The position numbers and the translations under genes are program-made. The notes under the pieces were generated by a model that was not told the origin of the DNA, made no database searches, and saw only the letters and a list, made by a program, of their open reading frames with translations. Shown here in pieces: positions 17,107-26,218 of a stretch of DNA of 35,760 nt. The stretch's first letter is position 1. Each line of letters begins with the position of its first letter. Source of the DNA: Caulobacterales bacterium (GTDB taxonomy: Bacteria; Pseudomonadota; Alphaproteobacteria; Caulobacterales; Caulobacteraceae); contig JAFLCT010000017.1 in NCBI GenBank assembly GCA_017302335.1, forward strand, positions 1 to 35,760. Direction: 5' to 3'.

Positions 17107-17129
17107 CAGCTTCCCTATCGGAGAAGCTG
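17107..17129 (+). promoter_or_regulatory. Hairpin that pairs the ribosome site of the next gene
   Basis: CAGCTTC (17107-17113) and GAAGCTG (17123-17129) form a perfect 7-bp stem with a 9-nt loop. The GGAGAAG ribosome-binding sequence (17120-17126) falls in the loop edge and 3' arm, 4 nt before the ATG at 17131. The hairpin could act as a weak terminator for parE or as a translational gate for the downstream gene. There is no T-run, which argues against a plain intrinsic terminator. Confidence 0.5.
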
Positions 17130-17130
17130 T

Positions 17131-17931
17131 ATGCGGCGCCTGTTCGTCCTCGCCCTGACTGCCGCCCTGTTCGGCGCGCCCACGATCAGCCTGGCCCAGA
17201 ACGTCGCCGGGGCGCAGCAGATCGAATCCTGGTCCCAGGCCAAGGTCATCGCGATGGGCCGCGAGATTTATCGCCAGGATCGCGCCGCTTGGCTGGCGAC
17301 TGACGCCTTGCTCGCCGCCCTTTCCCAAGCGGAACTCGCCGACGTTCGAGGTTGGATCGTGGTTCCGACATCGACGGGCGACCTCGTTCGGTTCTTGGCC
17401 GCCGACGATGCTGGGGTTCGCGCGCGATGGGACATCATCGTGGGCGTCGATAGCGCCGGACCCGTCGTGGCGGCGCCGTCACCCGACCTCTCAGCCGACG
17501 AGATTGGGCGCTGGACGGCGCGACAGACGGCCATCGCCAACATGAGTTCGCTCCGATGCGGTCCCAAAATGAATTCGGTCGTCGCCCGCGATCCCGACAG
17601 TGACGGATGGATCGTCTGGCTACTGACGGCGACGACCGAAAGCGGCGTCATACCCCTCGGCGGACATCAACGGTTCCGCATCAGCGCCGATGGTCGAACC
17701 GTCCTCTCACGGGAAAATCTCTCGGTGGGCTGCCTAAATATGCAGCCGCCTGCGGAAGCCGATGAAGGCGCCATTGTTTTCGTGACCCACCTCGTCTCCG
17801 ACGGCCCGGTCGAAACCCACATCTTCCTGTCGATTCAAAATCAGATACCGATCGCCGTCGGCGTCAAGGATCGCGTGTTCATCGTGCTCGGCGATCAGAT
17901 TGAAGAGCACACGATGCCGGAGGCGCCCTGA
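17131..17931 (+). CDS. Secreted protein of unknown function
   Basis: A 266-residue protein with a clear signal peptide (residues 1 to about 22, ending 'ISLAQ'). The mature part is mixed alpha/beta without transmembrane segments and has two cysteines (in 'SSLRCGPKM' and 'SVGCLNMQ') that could pair in the periplasm. No family was recognised. Base composition looks lower in GC and codon use less biased than in parE, with codons such as AAA, ATA and TTT appearing, which hints at recent acquisition. Its ribosome site is in a hairpin. It ends exactly where the convergent small gene ends, with no bases between the stop codons. Confidence 0.7.
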   Translation: MRRLFVLALTAALFGAPTISLAQNVAGAQQIESWSQAKVIAMGREIYRQDRAAWLATDALLAALSQAELADVRGWIVVPTSTGDLVRFLAADDAGVRARWDIIVGVDSAGPVVAAPSPDLSADEIGRWTARQTAIANMSSLRCGPKMNSVVARDPDSDGWIVWLLTATTESGVIPLGGHQRFRISADGRTVLSRENLSVGCLNMQPPAEADEGAIVFVTHLVSDGPVETHIFLSIQNQIPIAVGVKDRVFIVLGDQIEEHTMPEAP

Positions 17932-18288
17932 CTACCGCCCGCGCACCAGTTCGTTGGTCACGCGCCGTCCCAGGGGGTCGCGGCTGGGCCAGGTCTCGCC
18001 GACGCGGGCCTCGACCAGGGGCGAGCAGAAACGGCTGATCATCATGATGGCCGGGCGAATGCCGATCAGGCAGATCTTGTCGCCCTCGATTCGCCACCGG
18101 GCCGAGATGGTGCGGCCGCTGGAGAATTCGGCGCGATAGCTGCCGTCGCGTTCGAACCAGTGCTTGACCCAGCCCCCGTCGGCATAACGCGACAGCACCG
18201 TATTGCCGAAGGCGTCTGACATATCGGCCTTCGCCGGAACCGCCGAAATCGCGATCAGCGCAATCAGCGCCGCCCCCCAGATACGCAT
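17932..18288 (-). CDS. Small secreted protein of unknown function
   Basis: A 118-residue protein with a signal peptide ending 'VPAKA' around residue 20. The mature part reads like a small beta-rich lipocalin-like or DUF995-type module ('ADGGWVKHWFERDGSYRAEFSSGRTISARWRIEGDKIC'), a pattern of a protein that is stated by residues W, G and Y in short strands; two cysteines follow. No firm family assignment is possible. The start used is the ATG at 18288, which places the signal peptide at the N-terminus; the frame stays open to 18381. It abuts the stop of the convergent gene. Confidence 0.7.
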   Translation of the reverse strand: MRIWGAALIALIAISAVPAKADMSDAFGNTVLSRYADGGWVKHWFERDGSYRAEFSSGRTISARWRIEGDKICLIGIRPAIMMISRFCSPLVEARVGETWPSRDPLGRRVTNELVRGR

Positions 18289-18387
18289 AAGCGAACCCCG
18301 TACAGACCCTTCCCCCGCGCCCAGTATTAACATCTCGTAAGGATTTGCAAACCCGCACCGTCGGTCGAAGGAAGGTCTCACAAATAC

Positions 18388-18415
18388 TTGACTCTGACGT
18401 GGGGGCTTCTATATC
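18388..18415 (+). promoter_or_regulatory. Predicted promoter of the DEAD-box helicase gene
   Basis: TTGACT (18388-18393) is followed after 14 bp by TCTATATC (18408-18415). This matches the Caulobacter housekeeping pattern TTGACGS, N10-14, GCTANAWC at all but one position of the -10 element. It would give a 5' untranslated leader of about 110 nt before the ATG at 18531. Long leaders are common in cold-inducible DEAD-box helicase genes, but no regulatory element was identified in it. Confidence 0.62.
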
Positions 18416-18530
18416 CGCCGCAGCCTCGGGACAGGTCTGCGATGCGCGCCGCCCGTACGCCCCACATGGGCGGTTCCGCAAGGCGCCCCGCGATTATCGG
18501 ATCGCACGAACGCTAACGTCCCAAGGACTC

Positions 18531-20060
18531 ATGACCGAATTCACCCAACTGGGCCTTTCGCCCACGACCCTGCAAGCGGTCGCCGACACCGGCTATACGA
18601 CCGCCACCCCCATTCAGGAACAGGCCATCCCGGTGGCCCTGGCCGGGCGCGATGTTCTGGGCATCGCCCAGACCGGCACCGGCAAGACCGCCGCCTTCAC
18701 CCTGCCCATGGTCGATCGCCTGGCCTCGGGCCGCGCCCGCGCCCGGATGCCGCGCGCCCTGGTGCTGGCCCCGACCCGCGAACTGGCCGATCAGGTCGCC
18801 GAAAGCTTCGCCAAATACGCCAAGGGCACCCGCCTGAACTGGGTGCTGCTGATCGGCGGCGTGTCGATGGGCGATCAGGTCGCCATGCTGAACAAGGGCG
18901 TCGACGTCCTGATCGCCACGCCTGGTCGCCTGTTGGACCTGTTCGATCGCGGCAAGATGCTGCTGACCGGCGTCGAGATCATGGTCGTCGACGAAGCCGA
19001 CCGGATGCTGGACATGGGCTTCATCCCCGATATCGAACGCATCTTCAAACTGACGCCGCCGCGCCGCCAGACCCTGTTCTTCTCGGCCACCATGCCGCCC
19101 GAGATCACCCGGCTGACGAGCCAGTTCCTGAAGGATCCGACCCGGATCGAGGTCGCCCGCCCGGCCACCACGGCCGACACCATCACCCAGCACGTCACCC
19201 GCCTGCCGACCTCGGACCCCAAGGCCAAACGCACCGCCCTGCGCGCCCTGATCGAGCGCGGCGACGTTCAGAACGGCATCGTCTTCTGCAATCGGAAGTC
19301 CGAAGTCGACATCGTCGCCAAGTCGCTGAAGACCCACGGGTTCGACGCCGCCCCGATCCATGGCGACCTGGATCAGTCGCTGCGCATGAAGACCCTGTCC
19401 GACTTCCGTTCGGGCGCGCTGAAGCTGCTGGTGGCGTCCGATGTCGCCGCGCGCGGCCTGGATATTCCGGCCGTCAGCCACGTCTTCAACTACGATGTGC
19501 CGCATCACGCCGACGACTATGTGCACCGCATCGGCCGCACGGGCCGCGCGGGCCGTCTGGGCGAGGCCTTCATGATCGTCACCCCGGCTGACGACAAGTC
19601 GTTGGACAAGGTGCTGAAGCTGATCAAGAAGGAGCCGGTCGAACTGCCGCTGGACGGCATCGACTTCGCCGCCATCAAGGACCAGCCGCGCCGTGACGGC
19701 GATCGGTCGCGCGGCCGGGGACGCGCCGAACGTGGCGACCGTTCCGCACGCGGCCGACGCGAGACCGTCGCTGAAACCGTCCCGCCGGTCGAAGCGGCCG
19801 TCGAGATCGCACCCGTCGAGGCGCCGATCGAGGTCGCGGTCGAGCCGAAGCCGCGTCGCGGACGCCGGACCCGCGCCGAGACCGCACCCGCGCCCGCGAC
19901 GCCTGTCGCCCCCGCACCGAAGGCCGAACCGGTCGCCCGCCCGGCGTCCGAGCCGCGCCTGCGCCAATCCGACCGCGATGGCGGCGAACGCAGCGAACCG
20001 CGCGCCGGGGCCGGTTTCGGCGACTCGGTTCCCGCATTCATGAGACGCTCGGCTTTTTGA
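18531..20060 (+). CDS. DEAD-box RNA helicase, RhlE type
   Basis: A 509-residue ATP-dependent RNA helicase. The Q motif ('GYTTATPIQEQAIP') is followed by motif I 'AQTGTGKT', 'PTRELADQV', 'TPGRLLDL', motif II 'VDEADRMLDMGF', motif III 'SAT', and 'HRIGRTGRAG' (motif VI). The arrangement and the 'RMLDMGFIPDIERI' stretch match RhlE. The C-terminal ~120 residues are a disordered Arg/Ala/Pro/Glu-rich tail that probably binds RNA and RNase E or ribosome precursors. AAGGAC lies about 5 nt before the ATG. The upstream frame is open but lacks family similarity. RhlE homologues act in ribosome assembly and cold adaptation. Confidence 0.93.
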   Translation: MTEFTQLGLSPTTLQAVADTGYTTATPIQEQAIPVALAGRDVLGIAQTGTGKTAAFTLPMVDRLASGRARARMPRALVLAPTRELADQVAESFAKYAKGTRLNWVLLIGGVSMGDQVAMLNKGVDVLIATPGRLLDLFDRGKMLLTGVEIMVVDEADRMLDMGFIPDIERIFKLTPPRRQTLFFSATMPPEITRLTSQFLKDPTRIEVARPATTADTITQHVTRLPTSDPKAKRTALRALIERGDVQNGIVFCNRKSEVDIVAKSLKTHGFDAAPIHGDLDQSLRMKTLSDFRSGALKLLVASDVAARGLDIPAVSHVFNYDVPHHADDYVHRIGRTGRAGRLGEAFMIVTPADDKSLDKVLKLIKKEPVELPLDGIDFAAIKDQPRRDGDRSRGRGRAERGDRSARGRRETVAETVPPVEAAVEIAPVEAPIEVAVEPKPRRGRRTRAETAPAPATPVAPAPKAEPVARPASEPRLRQSDRDGGERSEPRAGAGFGDSVPAFMRRSAF

Positions 20061-20164
20061 ATGAACACCGGCGTTTTTTGAGTTCGAAATTTAGCCCGTC
20101 TTTACGTTCGACGGCATAGCCTGCTTTCCCAAGGCGACAGAACGCCGCCAAGGGGGAAGAACGC

Positions 20165-21217
20165 ATGACGCAGGTTGAGACCACGCTCCGAAGCCCGGAC
20201 GCCTATGGCCTCGCGCACCGCGTCATAGACGAGATGCAGGCCGCCGCGATCTGGCCCACCCCGCTGAATTTCGAACTCTGGCTGCATTACCTCGGCGACC
20301 CCGAAGGACCGCTGGGCCGCGAGATCAAACGGCTGATCGCCTCCAAGGAGGCCTTCACCGAGGCCACGTCGGAAATGCTGGCCGCCGAATACCTGCCTCG
20401 CGCCAAGCTGTCGGAAGAGATTCGCGACGCGGGCGCCGTGCTGAACCGCGAACTGAGCAGCGTCGCCGACGCCATCGCCACCGCGCACAAGAGCCAGGCC
20501 GCCTATGGCGCCACCCTGGCCGACGCCTCGGCCAGCATGGAGACCGTCGACGGCGGCGCGGCCTTGAAAAAGGTCGTCTCGACCCTGTCGACCGCCACCC
20601 GCAAGGTCCAGCGCGAGAACGCCACGCTTGAGAAGAAGCTGGAAGCCTCGACCCGCGAGGTCGCCCGTCTGCGCGAACACCTGGAACAGGTGCGCCGCGA
20701 CGCCATGACCGACGCCCTGACCAATCTGGCCAATCGCAAGGCTTTCGACGAACAGTTGGCGCGACTGTGCGACGAGGCGAACGCCGGTGGTCAGACCCTG
20801 GCGCTGGCCGTGCTCGACATCGACCATTTCAAACGTTTCAACGACACTTGGGGCCACCAGACTGGCGATCAGGTGCTGCGCTATGTCGCCAGCGTCCTGG
20901 CTCGGGTGTCCAAACATCCGCGCATCGCCGCCCGCTACGGCGGCGAAGAGTTCGCCCTGATCTTCCCCGGCGAATTCTCCAACGAGGTCGAGAAGGCCCT
21001 GAACCTGATGCGCCAGGAAATCGGCAGCCGCGCCTTGCGCCGCCGCTCGACCAATGACGAACTGGGCGCGGTGACCATTTCCGCCGGTTTCGCCCAGCAC
21101 CGAGCGGGCGAAACGCCGTCAGCCCTGCTGGAACGCGCCGACGAGGCGCTCTACGCCTCCAAACGCGGGGGCCGGAACCGGGTCACCGACGCCGACGCCA
21201 TCTCCAAGGCCGCCTGA
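20165..21217 (+). CDS. Diguanylate cyclase with N-terminal helical region
   Basis: A 350-residue soluble protein. The N-terminal ~190 residues are helical: 'YGLAHRVIDEM.AAAIWPTPLNFELWLHYLG' opens the protein, followed by a coiled coil ending 'LEKKLEASTREVARLREHLEQV'. The GGDEF domain starts at 'DAMTDALTNLANRKAFD' and has the active site 'GGEEF' at 259-263 and the metal/ substrate residues 'LDIDHFKRFND'. It should make cyclic di-GMP. The inhibitory I-site RxxD that usually lies five residues before GGEEF is absent ('KHPR' at that place). The coiled-coil layout resembles Caulobacter DgcB, but the match is from memory. AAGGGGGAAG is a strong ribosome site. Confidence 0.92.
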   Translation: MTQVETTLRSPDAYGLAHRVIDEMQAAAIWPTPLNFELWLHYLGDPEGPLGREIKRLIASKEAFTEATSEMLAAEYLPRAKLSEEIRDAGAVLNRELSSVADAIATAHKSQAAYGATLADASASMETVDGGAALKKVVSTLSTATRKVQRENATLEKKLEASTREVARLREHLEQVRRDAMTDALTNLANRKAFDEQLARLCDEANAGGQTLALAVLDIDHFKRFNDTWGHQTGDQVLRYVASVLARVSKHPRIAARYGGEEFALIFPGEFSNEVEKALNLMRQEIGSRALRRRSTNDELGAVTISAGFAQHRAGETPSALLERADEALYASKRGGRNRVTDADAISKAA

Positions 21218-21254
21218 CGGCTGGTCAGGCGCCACAGCCGTGCGATAAGTCGGC

Positions 21255-22034
21255 ATGATCCGCAGCCTGCTGTTCGCCGTCGCCTATTGGACCCTGTCCA
21301 TCGTCTATACGCTGGCGGCCGTGATCGCGGCCCTGGCCCCCGGTCGCCGCCTCACCGGTTGGATCATCCGCCGCTATGTCAAACGCATGGTTCAGGCCAT
21401 GCGCGGCCTGGCCGGCATCCGCATTCAATATCGCGGCGAGGATCGTCTGCCCCCCGGCGCCTTCATCATCGCCGCCAAGCATCAGAGCTGGGGCGACGGC
21501 TTCTCGGTCTATGACCGGTTTCAGGACCTGGCCTTCGTCACCGGCGATCACCTGGAGAAGTTTCCGCTTCTCTCGACCGTCCTGACCAAGCTGGGGGCCA
21601 TCGTGGTCAACAACTGCGGCGGCCGCGAAGCCCGCGAGGCGCTCAAGTCCCGCGCCGCCGACGCCCATGCCCAGGGCCGCCGCATCCTGATCTATCCCGA
21701 GGGCAACCTGGCCAAGGTGGGCGAGAAATTCCGCTATCGTTCCGGCGTCTGGCATATGTATCGCGACTTCGACCTGCCGGTCGTGCCGTTGGCCACCAAT
21801 CTGGGCCTGTTCTGGCCGGGTGAGGATTTCCGCAAGCATCCGGGCACGGCCACGCTGGAGTTCCTGGACCCCATCCCCACCGGCCTGCCCAAGGACGAGT
21901 TCCTGGCCCGGCTGGAAGCCGCCGTCGAAGGCAAGACCGCCGAACTGGTCGCCGAGGCGACCGGCCAGCCCGTCACCCCCGCCGTCCGTGTGCTTGCGCC
22001 GGATGAGGCCCGTCGGGCGGCGGCCCGCGCTTAA
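21255..22034 (+). CDS. PlsC-type lysophospholipid acyltransferase
   Basis: A 259-residue membrane-associated enzyme with an N-terminal hydrophobic segment (residues about 5-30). The acyltransferase motif H-x4-D is 'HQSWGD' (H76, D81). Block III, usually 'FPEGTR', is 'YPEGNLAKVG' and block IV is 'VPLATNLG'. The reaction would be acylation of 1-acyl-glycerol-3-phosphate to phosphatidate or of a related acceptor. The altered block III suggests a somewhat divergent substrate or a second PlsC paralogue. It begins 37 bp after the diguanylate cyclase gene and may be co-transcribed with it. Confidence 0.88.
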   Translation: MIRSLLFAVAYWTLSIVYTLAAVIAALAPGRRLTGWIIRRYVKRMVQAMRGLAGIRIQYRGEDRLPPGAFIIAAKHQSWGDGFSVYDRFQDLAFVTGDHLEKFPLLSTVLTKLGAIVVNNCGGREAREALKSRAADAHAQGRRILIYPEGNLAKVGEKFRYRSGVWHMYRDFDLPVVPLATNLGLFWPGEDFRKHPGTATLEFLDPIPTGLPKDEFLARLEAAVEGKTAELVAEATGQPVTPAVRVLAPDEARRAAARA

Positions 22035-22049
22035 ACCCAACCACCTCAT

Positions 22050-22068
22050 CCTCGGGTCACGCCCGAGG
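22050..22068. terminator. Hairpin between convergent genes
   Basis: CCTCGGG (22050-22056) and CCCGAGG (22062-22068) make a perfect 7-bp stem with a TCACG loop. It lies between the stop codons of the acyltransferase and TfoX-like genes and could end transcription from both sides. There is no T-run. The flanking 'CTCATC...GGTGAC' resembles dispersed palindromic repeats of this bacterial group, so it may be a repeat rather than a dedicated terminator. Confidence 0.55.
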
Positions 22069-22077
22069 GTGACGGCG

Positions 22078-22446
22078 CTATTTCGGCGTCTTCGGCTTCC
22101 TGGCCGTCTTCGTCACCGCCTTGCGTAGCGCGGCGTCCAGCGACAGGCGCGCCCAGCGCACCGCCTCGTCAGGATCGTCGAGCGCCGTTTCCGGCAGGCT
22201 CCAATAGGCCATGCTCATCAGCGCCCCGTCCTTCATCGGAAAGGTGAACTGCCGCGATCCGGCCTGACGCAGCACAGGCGCGTTCTGATCGTCGGCCTTC
22301 ATCCAGACCACGCCGTCGTCCAGCAGGGCGAAGATCAGACCGTTCGAATAGACGGCGGCCCCGCCGAACATCCGCTTGATGGTCAGGGGTCCCAGTCCGG
22401 CGAAATGCTCCTGCACCCACGCCCCGAACGACGGGTCATAGGCCAC
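22078..22446 (-). CDS. TfoX/Sxy N-terminal domain protein
   Basis: A 122-residue protein with the TfoX_N pattern: 'VQEHFAGLGPLTIKRMFGGAAVYSNGLIFALL' and 'LKADDQN' equivalents, followed by 'SMAYWSLPETALDD'. In gammaproteobacteria Sxy/TfoX activates competence genes with CRP, but alphaproteobacterial members have only this domain and no proven role. A Lys/Arg-rich tail ends the protein. The start is 3 nt after the sufA stop, so it is the last gene of the iron-sulfur operon. Its link to cluster assembly is only positional. Confidence 0.85.
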   Translation of the reverse strand: MAYDPSFGAWVQEHFAGLGPLTIKRMFGGAAVYSNGLIFALLDDGVVWMKADDQNAPVLRQAGSRQFTFPMKDGALMSMAYWSLPETALDDPDEAVRWARLSLDAALRKAVTKTARKPKTPK

Positions 22447-22449
22447 GGC

Positions 22450-22833
22450 TCAGCTCGCCTTCGCCGGGGTGATGGTCACGCTCTCGCCGCAGCCGCAAGC
22501 GTCGGTCTGGTTCGGATTGCGAAAGACGAATTTCGACGCCAGCCTGGTGGTCTCGAAATCGATCTCGGCCCCGATCAGGAACAGGACGGCCTTGGGGTCG
22601 ATGACCACGGTGGCGCCCTTGTCGGTCACCACTTCGTCCAACGGCCCGATCTCGTCGGCGAAGGCGAAGGTGTACTCCTGCCCCGCGCAGCCGCCGTTCT
22701 TGATGCCGACGCGCAAGCCCTTGTGGCCGTTCGCCTCGGTCAGTTCGCGCACGCGCGCGGCGGCCGCCTCGGTCAGGGTCAGGGCCTGCGGACGCGGGCG
22801 GCGGGGTCTGGCGGTGGTGGTGAGTTCGCTCAT
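22450..22833 (-). CDS. sufA: A-type Fe-S carrier (HesB/IscA family), SufA-like
   Basis: A 127-residue A-type carrier that takes a cluster from the SufBCD scaffold and delivers it to apoproteins. The three ligand cysteines are visible: C49 in 'GGCAGQEYTF' and C113 and C115 in 'ACGCGES'. The core is about 105 residues, with an N-terminal basic extension ('ARPRRPRPQ'). Position in a suf operon supports the name SufA over IscA or ErpA. It starts 7 bp after the sufT stop. Confidence 0.9.
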   Translation of the reverse strand: MSELTTTARPRRPRPQALTLTEAAAARVRELTEANGHKGLRVGIKNGGCAGQEYTFAFADEIGPLDEVVTDKGATVVIDPKAVLFLIGAEIDFETTRLASKFVFRNPNQTDACGCGESVTITPAKAS

Positions 22834-22840
22834 TCCAACC

Positions 22841-23239
22841 TCAGAACATATTGAGCGCGAGCTTGGCCTCGTCGCTCATCTTCGACGGGTCCCACGGCGG
22901 ATCGAACACCAGATTGGCGCGCGCCGACCTGACCCCCTGGACCGTCATCACCGCCGCCTCGACCCAGCCCGGCATCTCGCCGGCCACCGGGCATCCGGGC
23001 GCGGTCAGAGTCATCTCGACCACCACGTCGCGCTCGTCGTTGACATCGACCTTGTAGATCAGGCCCAGCTCATAGATGTCGACCGGGATTTCCGGGTCGA
23101 ACACCGTCTTCAGCGCCGCGATCAGGTCGTCGGTCAGCCGGTCCAGCTCGGCCTGGCTCAAGGCGCTTTTCTGCGGCGCGTCCCATGCCGCCGCGAAGGT
23201 CTCGCTGTCGCTGATCGTCTTGCCGTCCATATCCGTCAT
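22841..23239 (-). CDS. sufT: SufT-type MIP18/DUF59 protein
   Basis: A 132-residue protein with the MIP18/DUF59 fold: 'ALKTVFDPEIPVDIYELGLIY' and the cysteine loop 'APGCPVAGEMPGWVE' (Cys83), ending 'VFDPPWDPSKMSDEAKLALNMF'. SufT takes part in Fe-S maturation in bacteria with suf operons, probably in cluster transfer to particular proteins. The ATG overlaps the sufS stop by 4 nt (ATGA). An N-terminal extension of about 25 residues is present. Confidence 0.92.
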   Translation of the reverse strand: MTDMDGKTISDSETFAAAWDAPQKSALSQAELDRLTDDLIAALKTVFDPEIPVDIYELGLIYKVDVNDERDVVVEMTLTAPGCPVAGEMPGWVEAAVMTVQGVRSARANLVFDPPWDPSKMSDEAKLALNMF

Positions 23240-24456
23240 ACGAAGAACTCGCGCGCCTTGACCAACGCATCCACGAAGGCGTCGGCGTCTTCCAGGGTGT
23301 TATATAGGGCGAAGCTGGCGCGCGTGCTCGAGGTCACGCCGAATCTTTGCGCCAGCGGTTCGCAGCAATGCAGTCCGGCCCGCACGGCCACGCCGTAACG
23401 GTCCATCACCTGGGCGATGTCGTGGGCGTGGATTCCGTCCAGGGTGAAGCTCAGGATGGCCCCCTTGCCCGGAGCCTGGCCCAGCACCCGCAGCCCGCCG
23501 ACCTCGGCCAGCCGCGCCAGCGCATGGTCGTACAGCCGCCGCTCGTGCGCGGCCACGGCCTCGCGGTCGAACCGCATCAGCCAGTCCAGCGCCGCGCCCA
23601 GGCCGATGGCCTCAAGGATCGGCGGCGTTCCCGCCTCGAACCGATGCGGCGGCGGGGCGTAGGTGACGCGGTCCTTGGTCACCGTCTCGATCATCTCGCC
23701 CCCGCCCTGATACGGCGGCAGTGACGCCAGCGCCTCAGCCGTGCCGTGCAGCACGCCGATGCCCGTCGGCCCGAACAGCTTGTGGCCGGTCAGCACGTAC
23801 CAGTCCGCCCCGATGGCCCGCACGTCGGGCGAGGCGTGCACCGCCCCCTGGCAACCGTCGATCAGCACCCGCGCCCCGACCGCATGGGCCATGCGCACGA
23901 TCTCGGAGACGGGATTGATGGCGCCCAGCACGTTCGACATATGGCTGACCGCCACGATCCTGGTCCGCGGTCCCAGCAGGTCCGCCAGGGCGTCCAGATC
24001 CAGCGACCCGTCATCCCTCACCGGCGCCCATTTCAGCACCGCGCCGCGCCGTTCGCGCAGCAGATGCCACGGCACGATGTTGGAGTGATGCTCCATCTCG
24101 GTGACGATGATCTCGTCGCCCGGCTGGATCGTCTGGCCGACGCCCGCCGCCACCAGATTGATCGCCTCGGTCCCGCCCTTGGTCCAGACGATGTCTTCAG
24201 GCCGTTCGGCGTTCAGGAACCGCGCCACGGTCTCGCGCGCGGTCTCAAAGGCCTCGGTCGTCTCGTTCGCCAGGGTGTGCAGCCCGCGATGGACGTTGGC
24301 GTAGGAGCCTTCCATCACCTGCACCATTCGGTCGATCACCGCTCGCGGCTTCTGGGCCGAGGCGGCGTTGTCCAGATAGACCAGAGGCCGCCCGTTCACC
24401 GTTCGCGACAGAATCGGGACCTGCGCGCGGGCCGCATAGGGATCGAACCGGGTCAC
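23236..24456 (-). CDS. sufS: SufS-type cysteine desulfurase
   Basis: SufS, a PLP enzyme, takes sulfur from cysteine for cluster assembly. The PLP Lys is in 'TGHKLFGPTGIG', the His that stacks on PLP is in 'EMEHHSNIVPW', and the catalytic Cys is in 'RAGLHCCEP', the group II arrangement. The GTG at 24456 is preferred because it makes a 4-nt GTGA overlap with the sufD stop, like most junctions in this operon, and gives the typical 406 residues. An ATG at 24474 is an in-frame alternative adding six residues. No SufE gene is in the operon, so the sulfur acceptor is unknown. Confidence 0.93.
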   Translation of the reverse strand: MTRFDPYAARAQVPILSRTVNGRPLVYLDNAASAQKPRAVIDRMVQVMEGSYANVHRGLHTLANETTEAFETARETVARFLNAERPEDIVWTKGGTEAINLVAAGVGQTIQPGDEIIVTEMEHHSNIVPWHLLRERRGAVLKWAPVRDDGSLDLDALADLLGPRTRIVAVSHMSNVLGAINPVSEIVRMAHAVGARVLIDGCQGAVHASPDVRAIGADWYVLTGHKLFGPTGIGVLHGTAEALASLPPYQGGGEMIETVTKDRVTYAPPPHRFEAGTPPILEAIGLGAALDWLMRFDREAVAAHERRLYDHALARLAEVGGLRVLGQAPGKGAILSFTLDGIHAHDIAQVMDRYGVAVRAGLHCCEPLAQRFGVTSSTRASFALYNTLEDADAFVDALVKAREFFV

Positions 24457-25468
24457 AGCCGCGCCGTCAGCCATTCCCGCACCGCCTCCCGCGCGCCCTC
24501 GTGGTCGATCCGGTCGACCACTTCGATCAGAAAGGCCTGGGTCAGCAACGCCCGCGCCTCGTCGGCCGGAATGCCGCGCTGCTGCATATAGAACAGCGCC
24601 CGCTCATCCAGCGCGCCGACCGTATTGCCGTGCGCGCACGACACCTCGTCGGCGTAGATGACCAGTTCGGGCTTGGCGTCCACCTCGCCGCGTTCCGACA
24701 GGATCAGGGCGTGATGACCCATCCGCGCATCGGTGCCGTCGGCCCCGCGCTCGACCACGATCTTGCCCTGGAACACGCCGCGCGCCGTGTCGCGCACCAC
24801 GCCCTTGGCGAGTTGCGACGTGACCCCGTCGGCGCCCTGATGAGTCACCACGCTGGTCAGGTCGGCATGGCGTGCGCCAGACAGCAGGTACAGCCCGTCC
24901 ATCCGCACCGAGGCGCCCTGCCCAGGATGGGCGACATGGGTTTCCAGCCGCTGCAACTTTGCGCCCGAGGCGATGAGGGTCTGGTTGAACGTCGCGCCCG
25001 CCCCCAGCGTCACATCGGCCCGCGACAGGGCGATGGCGTCCTCTGCATCATCCGCCAGGACGATGCGCGTCAGCCGCGCGCCGTCGCCGACGCTGATGTT
25101 CAGCGCGATGTTCGAGACATAGTCCGCCGCCCGCCCCTCATGACTTTCCAGCAGGGTCAGGGCGCCGCCCGCCGCCACCTCGACCTGGACCGTCGCCTGA
25201 TGCCCCGCGCCCGCTTCGGTCGAGACGAAACGCAACCGCATGGGCGCATCGACGACGCCCTCGGCGACGATCCTGGGAACGCCCTCGCAACGCCCGTTGA
25301 CGAAGGCCCGCTCCTCGCCGCCCAAGGCCGCGAACGGGCCGCCGGGTTCGACGCTCGCCTCGCCCGAGGTCGGCGGCGTCTCGCGCAACCAGCGACGCAG
25401 GTCGGTGTATTTCCACGCCTCGACCCGCCGCGTGGGGAAGCTCGAGGGATCGCGAAGATCGACCAGCG

Positions 25469-25472
<4 letters not shown>
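24453..25472 (-). CDS. sufD: SufD, Fe-S scaffold subunit
   Basis: SufD forms the SufBC2D scaffold complex with SufB and SufC. The 339-residue protein has the SufD N-terminal helical region ('FPTRRVEAWKYTDLRRWLRE') and a right-handed beta-helix core. It ends with 'SCAHGNTVGALDERALFYMQQRGIPADEARALL', which contains the C-terminal His and helices that bind SufB and SufC. It begins with GTG overlapping the sufC stop (GTGA). It is shorter than many SufD proteins by about 40-80 residues, mainly at the N-terminus. Confidence 0.93.
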
Positions 25473-26217
<745 letters not shown>

Positions 26218-26218
<1 letters not shown>

